From assembly GCF_958450345.1 (NCBI RefSeq), contig NC_088783.1, positions 104,961,302-105,025,301 of the forward strand: a stretch of 64,000 nucleotides of DNA. The letters run 5' to 3'. Every line of letters starts with the position of its first letter. Position 1 is the stretch's first letter. A program made the position numbers and the translations under genes. Positions 35,212-46,603 of this stretch are shown here, one piece after another. The stretch comes from Calliphora vicina (Eukaryota; Arthropoda; Insecta; Diptera; Calliphoridae). The notes beneath the pieces are model-generated. The model had not been told where the DNA came from and searched no databases. It worked only from the letters and a program-made list of their open reading frames with translations.

Positions 35212-35687
35212 CACGCACAAAAAAAATATAGTTGTGCATGTTTACTGTAACCATTTAATTAGTGTTTTAACAATATTATAGTCACATAAACTAATTACAT
35301 GATTGTGGTAACCATAATATGGTTAATTTATGATTCACATGATTGTATCAACCATGTATATCGTTACAGTAAACAAGTATATTTTTGTGACAACCATATT
35401 TATGATGAATAATTTTATCATAATATGTTGCTCTCAGATTATGCTACCCATAAGCCTAGAGCAACATAATATGGTAAGTCCTTCATCATATAAATGCTTG
35501 TCACAGACATATACTTATTTACTGTAACCATATATATGGTTTATACAGTCATGTGAATCATAAATTAACCATATTATGGTTACCACAATCATGTAAATAG
35601 TTACTGTGACTATAATATAGTTAAAAAACTTGTAACTATATAGAAATGATTGCAGTAAACATGCACAACTATATTTTTCTCTGCGTG
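35212..35687. mobile_element. Near-perfect foldback element, 476 bp
   Basis: CACGCA..AAAATATAGTTGTGCATG at the left, mirrored at the right end. The arms of about 215 bp continue to CATAATATGTTGCTCT / AGAGCAACATAATATG around a loop of about 25 nt. Related short sequence at 38860-38965. Overlapping open frames on both strands are arm shadows. Confidence 0.85.
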
Positions 35688-35902
35688 TGGAGTTGTTAGA
35701 ATGGCTGTGAGGTGATAATACGAAGGACAAACGTTGGTTTATTGGCTTAGTTCCAAAAAAAGTGAAAACAAATTGAAAGTCTGGTAAATACTTATGTTGG
35801 AAATAGTTCAGTTGGTTTAATATTCGACTATTTTGTAACTATAAATAAATTTAAGTCTTACTGTAGGATTTTATAGTCATTTAAGTGCTAAAAATAGCTA
35901 GA

Positions 35903-36552
35903 ACAATTAAAAGAGCTATATTCGGCTGTGCCGAATATTATATACCATTCACCAAATTATACTTTAAAATAAAAATTTTAAATATTTTTAGGTAAAAAAA
36001 TTAAAAAAAATAAAAAACATTTTATTTATTTGCGAAACAAATTTCATGCCAAAAATATACTTTTTTAAATTTCGTTTTGCACAATTTTTTAAAAAAATTT
36101 ATTTTCGATTTAAAAAAAAAATTTTATTTTTAATGAACAAAATTTTTTAACAAAAAAATTCGGGCTAAAAAATATTTTTCCAGATTTTGACCTATTGTAG
36201 GTTCGACTTACTTTGGCCTTATATACACCACTGCAAAGGTCTTTGAAGTATATCTTATTGGATATCTATATTAATGCCTTAGTAATCCAGACTATATGAA
36301 AAATAGGTCAAAATATCTCAGCCATTTGTGGGCTGAGATATCGTGAGAATTCCCGATATATTGATGTATGATTCGTGTATGTAAATTATTTGGGGGCTAC
36401 GGAAAGATAATTTTAACATACAGGCGGACATGGCTATATCGACTCCGCTATCTATAACGATGCAGAATATATATACTTTGTGGGGTAGCAAATGAACAAT
36501 GTAAAAATTACAAACGGAATGACAAACTTAAAGGTATATGCCACTCATGGTG
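35903..36552 (-). mobile_element. HINE family A, CCACTCATG variant
   Basis: TTCGGCTGTGCCGAA hairpin, TATACCATTCACC, poly-A/T tracts, CCTATTGTAGGTTC, TGTATGTAAATTATTTGGGG, and a decayed terminal GGTGAGGGTTATA. The microsatellite core is deleted (CAGGCGGACATGGC). Confidence 0.75.
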
Positions 36553-37070
36553 AGGGTTATACAAATTTATTTAACAAAATTAACGGTTTTTGTGATTCTA
36601 AAAACCCGGTTAGCCAGTTTTATATTTAATTTGTGTTCAATGTAGAAAGTGTCTACTTAAATCATAATATTAATAGGCAAGTCGATTTCCTTAGACACCT
36701 TTTACGCTCACATTATACATTCAATACATTGGACAAAAAATATACCATTTTAAAGGGATTTGTTCACAGATGTGCAGAATATATATTGAAATCGGTTCAG
36801 TTTTTTAGGAGTTGTAAGCATTTAAAGATGTTACTAACACATATGCAAAAACGTGTACATGTGAACATTAAGCTAAAATGTAAACAAAGCAATGCATGTT
36901 TGTCCAATTTGTTGTTGTAAATAAATAAGAGAAACAATTAAACAGTTTTGATTTCGCTCTGTTTTAAGTGAGAGTTGTTATAGAAAACAGAGAAGAAGAC
37001 TTTAGTAATTTAATGTCACTTAAAAAAATATATTTTGAAGGTGTTTTTTTTATTTTATAACTCCCATATT
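36553..37070. other. No recognised feature; 95-codon frame at 36633-36920 (+)
   Basis: The frame (MFNVESVYLNHN and onward) is the longest non-repeat frame with an ATG in this part. It has no motif, no splice context and no second copy, so I treat it as probably chance. Confidence 0.3.
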
Positions 37071-37171
37071 CATAAGCAATTTTTAAATTTATCAAAGGTT
37101 TATAAAACAAAATTTCCATTCAAAATTGTTCTTATAAACCTTTGACAAATTTAAAAACTGCATATGGGGGT
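37071..37171. mobile_element. Foldback MITE, about 100 bp
   Basis: CCCATATTCATAAGC, AATTTATCAAAGGTTTATAA, then the mirror image ending GCATATGGGGG. Relative of 24002-24114. Confidence 0.75.
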
Positions 37172-37229
37172 AAATATGTAATTGTACATAAGTAAATAGT
37201 TATTTTATAATATTTGCAGAACTATTATT

Positions 37230-38160
37230 GTGACGGTTTTCAAACTTCATACGAATAAATTTCTTATCACTGCATGAAGTTTAATCAAAAATGGTACGGG
37301 TACAAATGGTGAGTCGCCTCCCATACAAAGTAAATTGTTATTTCTAAATATTTTGTGAACTATAATTGCAAGATTTTTAAAATTTTGTCTAAATAGCTCT
37401 TTTATCATTTTGCATAGTTTCACTGAAAATTTTCGGGATTGGAATAGTGGGCGTGGCACACCCAATACAAAATAAATATTTAATTTCGAATATCTGGAGA
37501 ACTATAATTGTAAAAGTGTTTAAACTTTTTACGAATTAATTTCTTATTAATGTGCGGAGTTTAGCTAAATATAGACGGAATAAGATTAGAGGGCGTAGCA
37601 CCTCCTATACAGAGTAAATATTGATTTCGAATATCTGGGGAACCATTCAACTATCATACAAAGTAATAATTGCAAGGTTCTTCAAACTTTGTCTGCATAG
37701 CTCTCTTACCATTTTACATAGATTGGCTGAAAATGGTCGTGATTGCATTAGTGGTCGTGGGGCAAAGTAAATAATTAATTTTGAATATCTGGAGAACTAT
37801 AATTCTAAAAGTATTTAAACTGTGTATCAATCAATTTATTACTATTATACGGAGGTGAGCTAAAAATGAATTTATTCCTGATTCCTGTTCGAAGTTTAGC
37901 TAAGCATGAACGGCTTAGTAGGAATTACCCCTCCCTTATAAAAGAAAGTTAAAGTAAAGCTTCATATTTACATAAAATGTGGGATCATAGCAGTGGAGGG
38001 GTATATTCCATACCAAATTAGTTAGTTATTTTCGAATATCAAGTGAACTGTAATTGAGAGATTCTCAATATTTTGTATATGTAGTTAGGTTTTATCAGAA
38101 ATCCATTCATATTTTTTTAATTTTAATAGGGTAGGGGTAGCGAAGTGCACCGGGTTATAC
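37230..38160. repeat. Degenerate tandem repeat, about 5 units of 150-200 bp
   Basis: TTTCGAATATCTGGAGAACT (with variants), GGGCGTGGCAC or GGGCGTAGCACC, and CATACAAAGTAAAT recur in order through the segment. The minus-strand frame at 37247-37465 is made of these repeats. Confidence 0.7.
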
Positions 38161-38340
38161 TAGTTAGCTTTGATCGACATTTTTGTTAAATAGAATTACA
38201 GCAAAATATTAAAATTAAATTTGTTATTCCCCAAAAAAATAAATTTTAGTGATATGATTACTTTGCATTATATTATTTTTGCTTTGGATCAACATATTAT
38301 TAAATCAGAAAATTGTATGATGTAATATTAAGACTATAAG

Positions 38341-38848
38341 TGCACTATCAATTTGAAATTAACGGTCTGTAATTGACAGCTGGCAACATTCATCATGTTT
38401 ATAAACATTCCATCAGTAGAAGTTTCTACTTATCGATAATGTTAATAACATGTAATTATTAACATTGTTTGTAAGTAAGGCAGCATTAACAATGAAGCTG
38501 CTAAATGCTCTAGAAATAGAACATGCTAGTTTTGTCCGTTAATATAATTCATGAAGCTGCTGTAAGATGGCAGTGTATATAAACAATGGCAGCGGTTGCA
38601 AGCAGTTCAGTTGATTATAGGTTAGTATTAACATTAACTGCATTGCTAGTCTATTCTTGTACATTCTAAACTGTGTAATATAAGTGTGTGTATTAAAACA
38701 AACAGTGACTATTTAAATTGCTGTGTACATTTAAATAAATAAAGAATTGTTACAATATTAAACTACTAAACTGCTTTTATTTGCAATCAAAAGAATACGG
38801 TTTATTAAATGAAATAAACCAACATTTTTAAAAGGTAAAAACGTAACA
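38341..38848 (+). mobile_element. Solo LTR subfamily 2, 5'-truncated
   Basis: GAAATTAACGGTCTGTAA to GGTAAAAACGTAACA, followed by ATAT. Contains GTGTATATAAACAATGGCAG and AAATAAATAAAGAATTGTTA. Confidence 0.82.
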
Positions 38849-38859
38849 ATATATAATGA

Positions 38860-38965
38860 TACTAATAATGATCATTATAAGTTTGAACTACAATCATAAA
38901 TCTTAGCATAATATGTTGCTCTTTAATTATGTTTACCACAACAATGTTTATTCTGTGCGTAAAAA
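38860..38965. repeat. Fragment related to the 35.2-kb foldback
   Basis: Shares GCATAATATGTTGCTCT, ATTATGTTTACCACAA and a TTCTGTGCGT end with 35212-35687. Confidence 0.5.
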
Positions 38966-39322
38966 AAGCGATAAAAGTATTTGAAACATTAATTAGTGTT
39001 GCATTCATTGAAATCTTCCCATCTATTTATGATGATTAATATATTGAGTACACATTTCGGTACTTATGATATATTTATGGTACCAAAAAGTGTACGTACT
39101 TTTTTACTTCAAGCATAGCAAATGTTGGCGCATATCAGCCAAAAAGCTTTCCCAAACAAAAAAGCTTTTCATTCATAAACTTCCTTGTATACAAGCAACA
39201 AAAGCTGGTAACACACACAGTCAATCTCAACATCTGTTGTCCAAAATCAAGGGGCATTAATGATGATAATGTTTTTCTGATGTTTTTAAAACATTTCTAA
39301 GAATTAAGGAAGCAAAACATCT

Positions 39323-39356
39323 TCAGTTGCTGGTTAACCGTTGTTGAAAACAGACG
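39323..39356 (+). promoter_or_regulatory. Inr plus DPE core promoter, copy 2
   Basis: TCAGTT with +1 at 39325 and AGACG at 39352-39356, which is exactly +28 to +32 and fits RGWYV. No TATA box at -30. TTAACGGTTA lies just downstream. Confidence 0.62.
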
Positions 39357-40193
39357 CTTCTTAACGGTTACAAAGTGTTTCATATAAAAAATTCTTTACA
39401 GATTTTTTGTGATTTTCTAACAACTTGCGTAAGGTAGCAGCAGTACGTGCGGTTTATCACATTTAATAAGTGTTTGTTGCGAATACTGTTGCGCAAGTGT
39501 TAACTTTTTTATGAAGTGCCATTAAAAAACAAAGAATGAATAATAAACGATAATTTTCGAATGAGATTTATAGACAAAAATTTGTTTGTATTTTTTATAC
39601 TTTAGCAAAAATAAATAAATTATAACAAATTGTTTGGAAATTTCAATTGTTTAAAATTTGATTAAAGGAAAATTTTATAAATATCTGTGCAAATGTATTT
39701 AAAGAATACCACCAGTTGTGTTAATTTTGGAATTTAGATAAATAAAAAAAATATCTTATTGAAATTAAATAAAACATAAAATGAACAGTGAAAATATTTA
39801 AACAAAAAGTAAACAAGCCTTAAAAAATTTTCTATTAAAAAATAATGAAAATCCTATCGAACGATTTTCAAGTTTAAATAAATAAAATATAATTTATTTT
39901 TTAAATTATTTTAAACCAATATTTAAACAAGTGTTATAAAAATTGATTTTTTATTAAAAAAAAGCTAAAAACGTAAATTTGGGAAATGAAATAATTAAAA
40001 GTAAAAGTAATTATTTTTAAATCAAGTGTTTTGTTTAATTCTCAGTGTAATTAATTAAAAATAAATTGAAGATTTTTCAACAAAAGAAGTGAAAAATGAA
40101 GAATTTGTATTTAATATAAACATATTTTTAAATAATTCAACAAAAAAGTGTTTATTTATAATTTAACAATTGAAAATTGTATTAAATTTGCTG

Positions 40194-40209
40194 ATGATTT
40201 ACTCCAAAG
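40194..40209 (+). CDS. Candidate first coding exon M-I-Y-S-K, copy 2
   Basis: ATGATTTACTCCAAAG is followed by GTTGGT as splice donor (phase 1). The counterpart at 48260-48275 keeps reading frame and donor; its changes are one conservative (Ile/Val) and two synonymous. It sits about 870 nt below the predicted start site. The rest of the protein is not visible. Confidence rests on the paired conservation only. Confidence 0.4.
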
Positions 40210-40215
40210 GTTGGT

Positions 40216-40597
40216 GTTGTTTATTGATCAGAAATTTTTTGTTATTTTTTTTTGTCTTGAAAAACAAAAAAATTTTAACTGTTTCTGATTCATTTCAAGA
40301 ATTATTTTTAAAAAAATATGATTTGTTATACCCACCACTAAAAATATGGGTATATTGAGTTTAGCATTCTGTTTGTAATATATTAAAATATTGGTCGTTG
40401 AACCAAAAGCTGTATATATTCCGGGTCCTTATAAAATTCTAAAAAGTTATGTCCTTCCGTCTGTTGTTGGTACGTTAGGGCCTCGAGGGAAGGCTTTCTG
40501 AACTTTGTTGTTCAGAAATATTTGGTATTGAAAATGGCCATAATGGTAGTTTTCAAAAGTGTTTTGCTATTTCCTTTAAATACCACGAAGATAATAT
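40216..40597. other. Possible third HINE family fragment at 40327-40490
   Basis: TATACCCACCACTAAAAATA then TGGGTATA forms a terminal hairpin like those of families A and B. It is followed by ATTCTGTTTGTAAT, TATATATTCCGGGTCC and GTCCTTCCGTCTGTTG. The other end is not found. Confidence 0.45.
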
Positions 40598-41221
40598 TGT
40601 TACGAAATTGTACTTGAATTCAAATATAACGATTTTAAGGGCTGATTTAAAAGTAGCATAATGCTTTTAAATAACAGTGCTGTAAAACTGTAACATATCT
40701 GTGGGCATTATTAAATACAAGCTTTCAGTTGATTTGATCGTAAGTTGGCAACGCTGTTTGCTGCGATCGTATATTCGAATTCGAATATTCAGTTAAAGAA
40801 CATTGTAGAAAGTACACCACAGATGGCGTATGTATTAGTAAGATCTAGAATATTCGAATTTTGACAGTTAAAGAACAATCTAGAGTGCAGATGGCAGTGT
40901 TATAAATAGTGGCAGAGGTTGCAGTCGTGAGTCAGTTTATCAGAGACGCTTTTCGAATAAACATCAACTGAGTGCCTTAAAGTGTGTTGTGTTTTTCAAA
41001 TAAATTCGTGTACATTATAAATCGTGTCTGTATTTCTGCGAATTTACAAACGTGTATAAAAAACATTGTGTGACTATTTAATTCTGTGGTTGTTGTACAT
41101 TCGAATAAATAAAGAGTTGTTACCATTTTCAAACTACTAAACGGCTTTTATTTGCAATCAAAAGTATCCGGTTTATTTAAAGGAAATGAACCAAACGTTT
41201 TGAAAAGGTTAAAACGTAACA
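40598..41221 (+). mobile_element. Solo LTR subfamily 1, full-length
   Basis: TGTTACGAAATTGTACTTG to AAAACGTAACA, with ATAT on both sides (40594-40597, 41222-41225). It has TATAAATAG at 40901, an initiator-like TCAGTT with +1 at 40934, and AATAAATAAA near 41104. The palindrome TATTCGAATTCGAATA lies upstream of the TATA box. The 4-bp ATAT target fits the 17.6/297 group of gypsy elements. Confidence 0.88.
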
Positions 41222-41225
41222 ATAT

Positions 41226-41564
41226 CATGAAATTATGCACAGATTATTATTTTGATAATAAGACAAGCTCTGCTGAAAATGCCAAGAATCGGTGCATGAT
41301 TTCCCCCAGTTTCCATACATATTAATTACCAGACACATGTTCTCAGCAAAAAAAGGCTTGACTATCCACTATATATATTTGATGCATCATGGCTACCTAA
41401 CTACAAAAATTATCCAATTTTTCAATTAGAGATTTATTTTTTTTTTAATTTTTAAGTAAAATGTTAGATGTTTTGCCACATAATTAATGATAACTCAAAA
41501 AGGGTTAGCCCGATGTTGTTAAAATAAATTTAGAAAAATTCAATAATTTTTCTATATTGAATTT
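41226..41564. other. No recognised feature
   Basis: AT-rich, no motif noticed. Confidence 0.4.
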
Positions 41565-41986
41565 TGCGCTTCAATCGGCTCAGTAGTTTCGGAGTTATAA
41601 TAACAAATTGAAGCAAAAAATATATTTTCTAATGTGAAAATAGCAAATTTTGTTGTTTTAAAAAAACTCATGAAAAATCGAAAACGGCAGAAATTGTTTA
41701 GATTTTTTACCTTATCGGAAAGCCACATGTAATAGGAATCATGAGATATCGTTCATAAAAATCGATTGATTCTTTTCGAATTTATTCACAATTAAGTGAA
41801 TTTGCTCATTTTCACAAAATATTAGTTTTTTGTTTGATATACACAAAATTGAGTAGTTAATGTTCTTCTTTTGAATGATTGAATTTTGAAAACATTTTTC
41901 CCATGTTATGTACTTAATTTCACATATATATTGCGTTTCAATCGGCACAGTAGTTTCGTAGTTATAATAACAAATTGAAGCAAAAA

Positions 41987-43251
41987 CAAGTCAGAGAGCT
42001 ATATTCGGCTGTGCCGAATCTTATATACCCTTCACCAAATTATACTTAAATTTTTTTTTTTTTAAATATTTTTATTTAAACAAAATCAAAATATTTTTTT
42101 AATGTTTTAAAACTTTTTTAAAATTTTTTTTTTTCCAAATTGTTTTTTAAAAAAAGTTTTATCAAATTTTTTTTTTTAAATTTCTTTAATTATTTTTTTT
42201 GGAAAAATAATTTATGACAAAAAAAAAATTTTTGATGAAAAAAAAATTCGTGTTAAAAAATATTTTTTTCCGATTTTTGACCCATTGTACAGTGGTGGCC
42301 AGGAATTTAAGACAAAAATTGTTTGCTAAATTCCACGTGATTGTCAATTATTTTTTCAAATATTTCCACAAATATGTATGCATGAGGACTGTTTTAACAC
42401 ACAAGTGTGTTTTATTCGACTGTATCAATTCATACATATTCACCACGAACACATAAAATTTTTCTATAACTTGACCAAAAAACATTTTTTTGAAATAAAC
42501 ATATTTTCTCACATTTATATCATTATATTTTTATTATTATAAAATATTCGGACCAAATTTCGTATTTTTAGTTCCATTAGTTTCGCTCATATCATGTTAT
42601 TAACAGCGAATGTTCGCTGAGGTGGGTCAACGTATTTCCACATATCTTTGTCCATATATGTTTTTCCGATCTTTCCAAACATTTTTCAGAAACTAGAAAC
42701 ATTAATAATAAATTTCATACCCTTAGAGGTCCTTTTATTTTGGCTCTATCGCACTTAAAATTCAGTTGATGAAAAAAATTCAAGTATTTGTCTTAAATTG
42801 GTGGCCACCACTGTATGTCCAACTTACTATGGTCTTATATCCGTCGTTGTAAAGTTCTTTGAAATATCTATCATTAGATATCCATATTGTCTATATGAAT
42901 GACTTAGTAATCCAGATATAGGTCAAAAATCGAGGTTGTCCTAGTTTTTTCCTTATATCTCAGCCATTTGTGGACCGATTTTCTCGATTTTAAATAGCGA
43001 CCGAGTCGGAAGAATTTGAGAAGAAGAACTTTGAGAGATATTGATGTATGAATCGTGTATGTAAGTTATTTGGGGGCTTCGGAAAGTTGATTTCAACACA
43101 CAGACGGACAAACGGGCATGGCTATATCGATTCCGCTATCTATAAGGATCCAGAATATATATACTTTATGGGGTCGCAAATGAAAAATGTGGAAATTACA
43201 GACGGAATGACAAACTTATATATACCCTTGCCACTCATGGTGAAGGGTATA
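41987..43251 (-). mobile_element. HINE family A, CCACTCATG variant, with nested MITE
   Basis: From CAAGTCAGAGAGC and TTCGGCTGTGCCGAA to GGTGAAGGGTATA. The intact neighbouring satellite unit gives the empty site, which fits insertion between two Ts with no duplication. Confidence 0.82.
42290..42813. mobile_element. Tc1-type MITE, 524 bp
   Basis: CAGTGGTGGCCAGGAATTTA then AGACAAA at the left, mirrored at the right as TTTGTCTTAAATTGGTGGCC then ACCACTG. TA flanks both ends; removal restores the HINE block CCATTGTA..GTCCAACTT. No transposase frame. Confidence 0.87.
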
Positions 43252-43385
43252 AATATATTTTTTATGTGAAAATAGCAACATTTTTTGTTTTAAAAAAATC
43301 ATGAAAAATCGAAAACGTCAGAAATTGTTAAAGTTTATTAATTTACCGCAAAACCACATGTAATAGGAACAAAATGTAATAGCAG

Positions 43386-43640
43386 TATTCCTACAAAATT
43401 CAGCTGTAGGTCCATATTTGACCATAGCCCCCATATATAGTCTATTTTCTAAACTCACTTAAATACGCATAAATATTTTACAAATATCGTTATTATTTAG
43501 GTTGAAATTCGACATAAATAATTCTAATATATGTATATAGAAATCGCCGTACCAAATTTTATAAAGATCGGCCCATAATTTGTCATAGCTCCCGTATAAA
43601 TACCACCTTCGGAAAACAATTAACTCTTTGTGGTTTAGTT
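43386..43640 (+). mobile_element. Diverged HINE family B-like fragment
   Basis: TAGGTCCATATTTGACCATA, GCCCCCATATA, GATCGGCCCATAATTTGTCA and TAGCTCCCGTATA follow the family B order but differ strongly, so this is an older or separate subfamily. Confidence 0.5.
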
Positions 43641-43724
43641 ATCCCTTTTCTAACCACATTTTCTACAGTTTTTAAATCATTTTCTAGTGGCACCTATTGA
43701 CATTTTGCTAGACAGTTAAATTTT

Positions 43725-44290
43725 TATACCATTTGTCATTTCTTTTATAATTTCTCTATTTTCCATTTCCGACCCTATAAAGTAAATATATTCTGGATTC
43801 TTATGGATAGCGTAGTCGATTAAGCAATGTCCGTCTGTCTGTTGAAATCAATTTTCTGAACCCCAGATATCTTCGGGATCCAAATCTTCAATAATTCTGC
43901 CAGACATGCTTTTGAGAAGGTTGCTATTTAAAATCAGCAAAATCGGTCCACAAATGGCTGAGATATGAAGAAAAAACCAGAACAACCTCGATTTTTGACC
44001 TATTTTTGATATTTTTGATATATTTCAAATACCTTTTGAAGTAAGTTGGACCTACAATGGGTCAAAATCGGAAAAAAAATGTTTAACCCGAATTTTTTTT
44101 TTCACCAAAAAAAATTAAAAACATTTTTTTTTAAATTTAAAACAAACAAAAATTAAATTAAAAAAAAACAAATTTAAAATAACTATTAAAAAAAAACATT
44201 TTTAACAAATAATTAAAAAACAACTTTGGAAAAAAAAAAATTTTGTTTACCTAAAAATATTCAAAAATTTATAATTTGAAGTATAATTAG
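43725..44290 (+). mobile_element. HINE family A, 3'-truncated
   Basis: TATACCATTTGTCATT through GTCCGTCTGTCTGTTG and CCTACAATGGGTCAAAATCG to the AAGTATAATTAG region; the subterminal repeat and hairpin end are missing. Confidence 0.75.
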
Positions 44291-44425
44291 TTTGAAATAA
44301 TTGTAAATCACAGTTTTTCTAAAGCCCTTTCCCGCGTTCAATAAAAAAGTTCAGATTGTTTTTATTGTTCATCGAATTCAGTGTTACTATCTTATTTAGT
44401 GTTTCTTCACTATACTCTTTGATAA

Positions 44426-45005
44426 TTTTTTTTTTTTTTTTAACTTTTTATTTATTTATTGAATCTGCCTATATCATTAGGCCTAACAATAAGTGATTAA
44501 ATCTTATAACTAAAATTAAAACTAATTGCTCTCTAAAGAGAGCATTGTTTGATGCATGGACCTCATCTTAGCGGAGTGGTAGATCTCCTCTACAAAGCCT
44601 TGATCTGGTTTGGCTCTGTGCGAGCAGCCGAGCAAGCGGATTTGGGTGTGATTGCAGTTTCAGTATATATTTATCGCGGACTTTCTTAAACTCATCCTTC
44701 ACTAGTGGCACTTCCACGTCCCTGTGGATGTTTTCATTTCTTATGTACCATGGTGCACCCGTCATGGTCCTAAGAATTTTCGACTGGGCCCTCTGTATAA
44801 GCTCAATACTGGAATTACTGGCCGTTCCCCACAATTGGATTCCATATGTCCAAATTGGTTTTAAAATGATTTTATACAGGGTGGCTTTATAGTCCAGGCT
44901 TAACTTATTAACCAGTGAATGCTAGATGCTTTTAACTTCATGTGAAGTCTCTTGGTTTCTATATGACGGCGCCATGTAAGTCTTCTATCTAAGTGAATCT
45001 TTGTT
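44426..45005 (-). mobile_element. Jockey-clade LINE, 5'-truncated 3' end
   Basis: On the minus strand: end of ORF2, a 3' UTR containing GGCCTAATGATATAGGCAG and AATAAATAAATAAAAAGTT, and a poly-A of about 16 (44441-44426). Confidence 0.82.
44568..45000 (-). pseudogene. Jockey-clade reverse transcriptase C-terminus
   Basis: Reads HLDRRLTWRRHIETKRLHMK, IHWLI, then after a shift near 44913 KPIWTYGIQLWGTASNSSIE, RTMTGAPWYIRNENIHRD and a stop near 44568. This is the conserved post-RT region of Jockey/Doc-type ORF2, after the thumb. It lacks endonuclease and catalytic RT. Typical dead-on-arrival 5' truncation. Confidence 0.85.
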
Positions 45006-45054
45006 AAATAACGTAAGTAGTATAGTGGTTAGATTACTAACCACGGTGACTGAT

Positions 45055-45160
45055 AACGATATTTTTAAGAGATTTTGTGACTTCTGTGAGAGCTATGACT
45101 AATTATGGACCGCTAAAATTAAGTCGCATGATTTATATGAAACTTATTTTTTATGTAACT
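45055..45160 (-). mobile_element. HINE family B fragment
   Basis: GAGAGCTATGACTAATTATG, GACCG, TTAAGTCGCATGATTTAT match the interior of family B. Confidence 0.6.
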
Positions 45161-45409
45161 GTTTACCCTAAAAACAATTAAAATTTCGTATAAGTAATAT
45201 TCGTATCATTTAAAATATTTATTTTTAAAATCGCCTTCAATTCTTTGCATACAATTTGTTCCGTGATTGATTTTTCATACTTTTAGAAAATTTATTATTT
45301 ACACAATACGAAAGATCACTTTTCTGTCAGTATTAAAATAACATATTTCAAAAAGAATTCGAGTAGGCAGGCCACACACTTTAATTGTTTTTCTAAATTT
45401 TGTGTTCAA

Positions 45410-45895
45410 CAAATTTGCATATATTTTCATTTCATATTTTTAATGTAAATAATAGTGTGTATTTGCCAGATTTCTAAACTAAATATTTTAACAAGATTTT
45501 AGATTAAATAAAATAGTATTAGTATTTTGTTCTATTAATATATTCTGATTTTCAACGCCTGTTTTAAGTGCAACTAAAACAAAAGCAGATGGCTTAATAA
45601 TGAAACTTTTGTTACATTGTTCTACTAAATGAATTAAAAATATAAATATTTATAATTATCAAACAGTAAATAATTCGTTTTCATTAAGGAGTAAAATATT
45701 TAAAATTTATGAAGTATTTGGTTGTTTTAAAATTCAGCTAATACGTGATCTAAATAGACAAATATTTGAAACACTTACGCTTTCACAATTTAACACAAAT
45801 TCTAATAGAATTCCAATGTTTCGATTTGTTAGAATAGTTCAATTCAGAGTTTCAAAGTCAACCAATAAAAAGCCAAATATTTAATTGATTACAAG
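45410..45895 (+). repeat. Third copy of an inverted-arm segment
   Basis: Matches 62325-62790 directly and 9110-10130 inverted: ACTAAATATTTTAACAA, AACAAAAGCAGATGGCTTAA, ACGTGATCTAAATAGACAAA, TATTTGAAACACTTA and CCAATAAAAAGCCAAA. It ends where a HINE begins at 45902. Confidence 0.75.
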
Positions 45896-45901
45896 TTTTA
45901 T

Positions 45902-46603
45902 TATACCCTTCATCTTCGTGAGAAGGATATATATAAGTTTGTCATTCCGTTTGTAATTTCTACATTTTTCATTTCCGACCCTATAAAGTATATATATTCT
46001 GGATCCTTATAGATAGCGGAGTCGATTAAGCCATGTCTGTCCGTCTGTCTGTTGAAATCAATTTTCTGAAGACCCCAGATATCTTCGGGATCTATTCGGG
46101 CAATAATTCTGTCAGACATGCTTTCGAGAAGTTTGCTATTCAAAATCAGTAAAATCGGTCTACAAATGGCTGAGATATGAGGAAAAAACCAGGACAACCT
46201 CGATGTTTGACCTATTTTTGACATATATCTGGATTAATAAGTCATTAATATAGACAATATGGATATCTAATGATAGAAATTTCAAAGGCCTTTGTATATA
46301 AAACCATATTAAGTTGGACCTACAATGGGTCAAAATCGGGAATAATATTTTTTAACCCGAATTTTTTTTTCATAAAAAATTTTTTTGTCATAAATTATTT
46401 TTCCAAAAAAAATAAAAAATTTAAAAATTAAAAAAAAAATTTTAAAAAATTTGGAAAAAATTTTTTAAAAAAAACTTTTTTATAAAAAAATTTCGAAAAA
46501 AAAATTAAATTTTGTTTATCTAAAAATATTAAAAAAAAATTATTTTTAAGTATAATTTGGTGAAGGGTATCCAAGATTCGTCACAGCCGAATATAGCCCT
46601 CTG
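45902..46603 (+). mobile_element. HINE family A
   Basis: TATACCCTTCATC with terminal hairpin, GTCCGTCTGTCTGTTG, CCTACAATGGGTC, poly-A/T, GGTGAAGGGTATC and an eroded TTCGTCACAGCCGAA hairpin, then CCCTCTGG in place of TTACTTG. The open frames inside are shadows. Confidence 0.8.

Larger units (their letters stand above)
39040..40215 (+). repeat. Promoter-block copy 2
   Basis: Matches 16752-17600 inverted and 46605-48290 direct. About 285 bp upstream of the initiator, a long 5'-UTR-like region and a short coding first exon are shared. As conservation extends well upstream of +1, it is not simply the 5' end of a LINE with an internal promoter. Confidence 0.78.
41565..43385 (-). repeat. 364-bp satellite units, split by a HINE
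   Basis: Units occupy 41565-41986 and 43252-43385 and match 21990-22970 in reverse. The joint GAAGCAAAAA / ATATATTTTTTATG recreates the uninterrupted sequence seen at 41610-41640. Confidence 0.78.

Noticed and set aside
36633..36920. 95-codon ORF as a real gene
   Set aside because: Long for this composition, but no motif, promoter, splice context or second copy; left as unassigned.
45910..46224. 104-codon minus-strand ORF
   Set aside because: Wholly inside HINE family A; near-identical frames occur in other copies (11972, 16066, 51714, 60274), so it is a repeat shadow rather than a gene.
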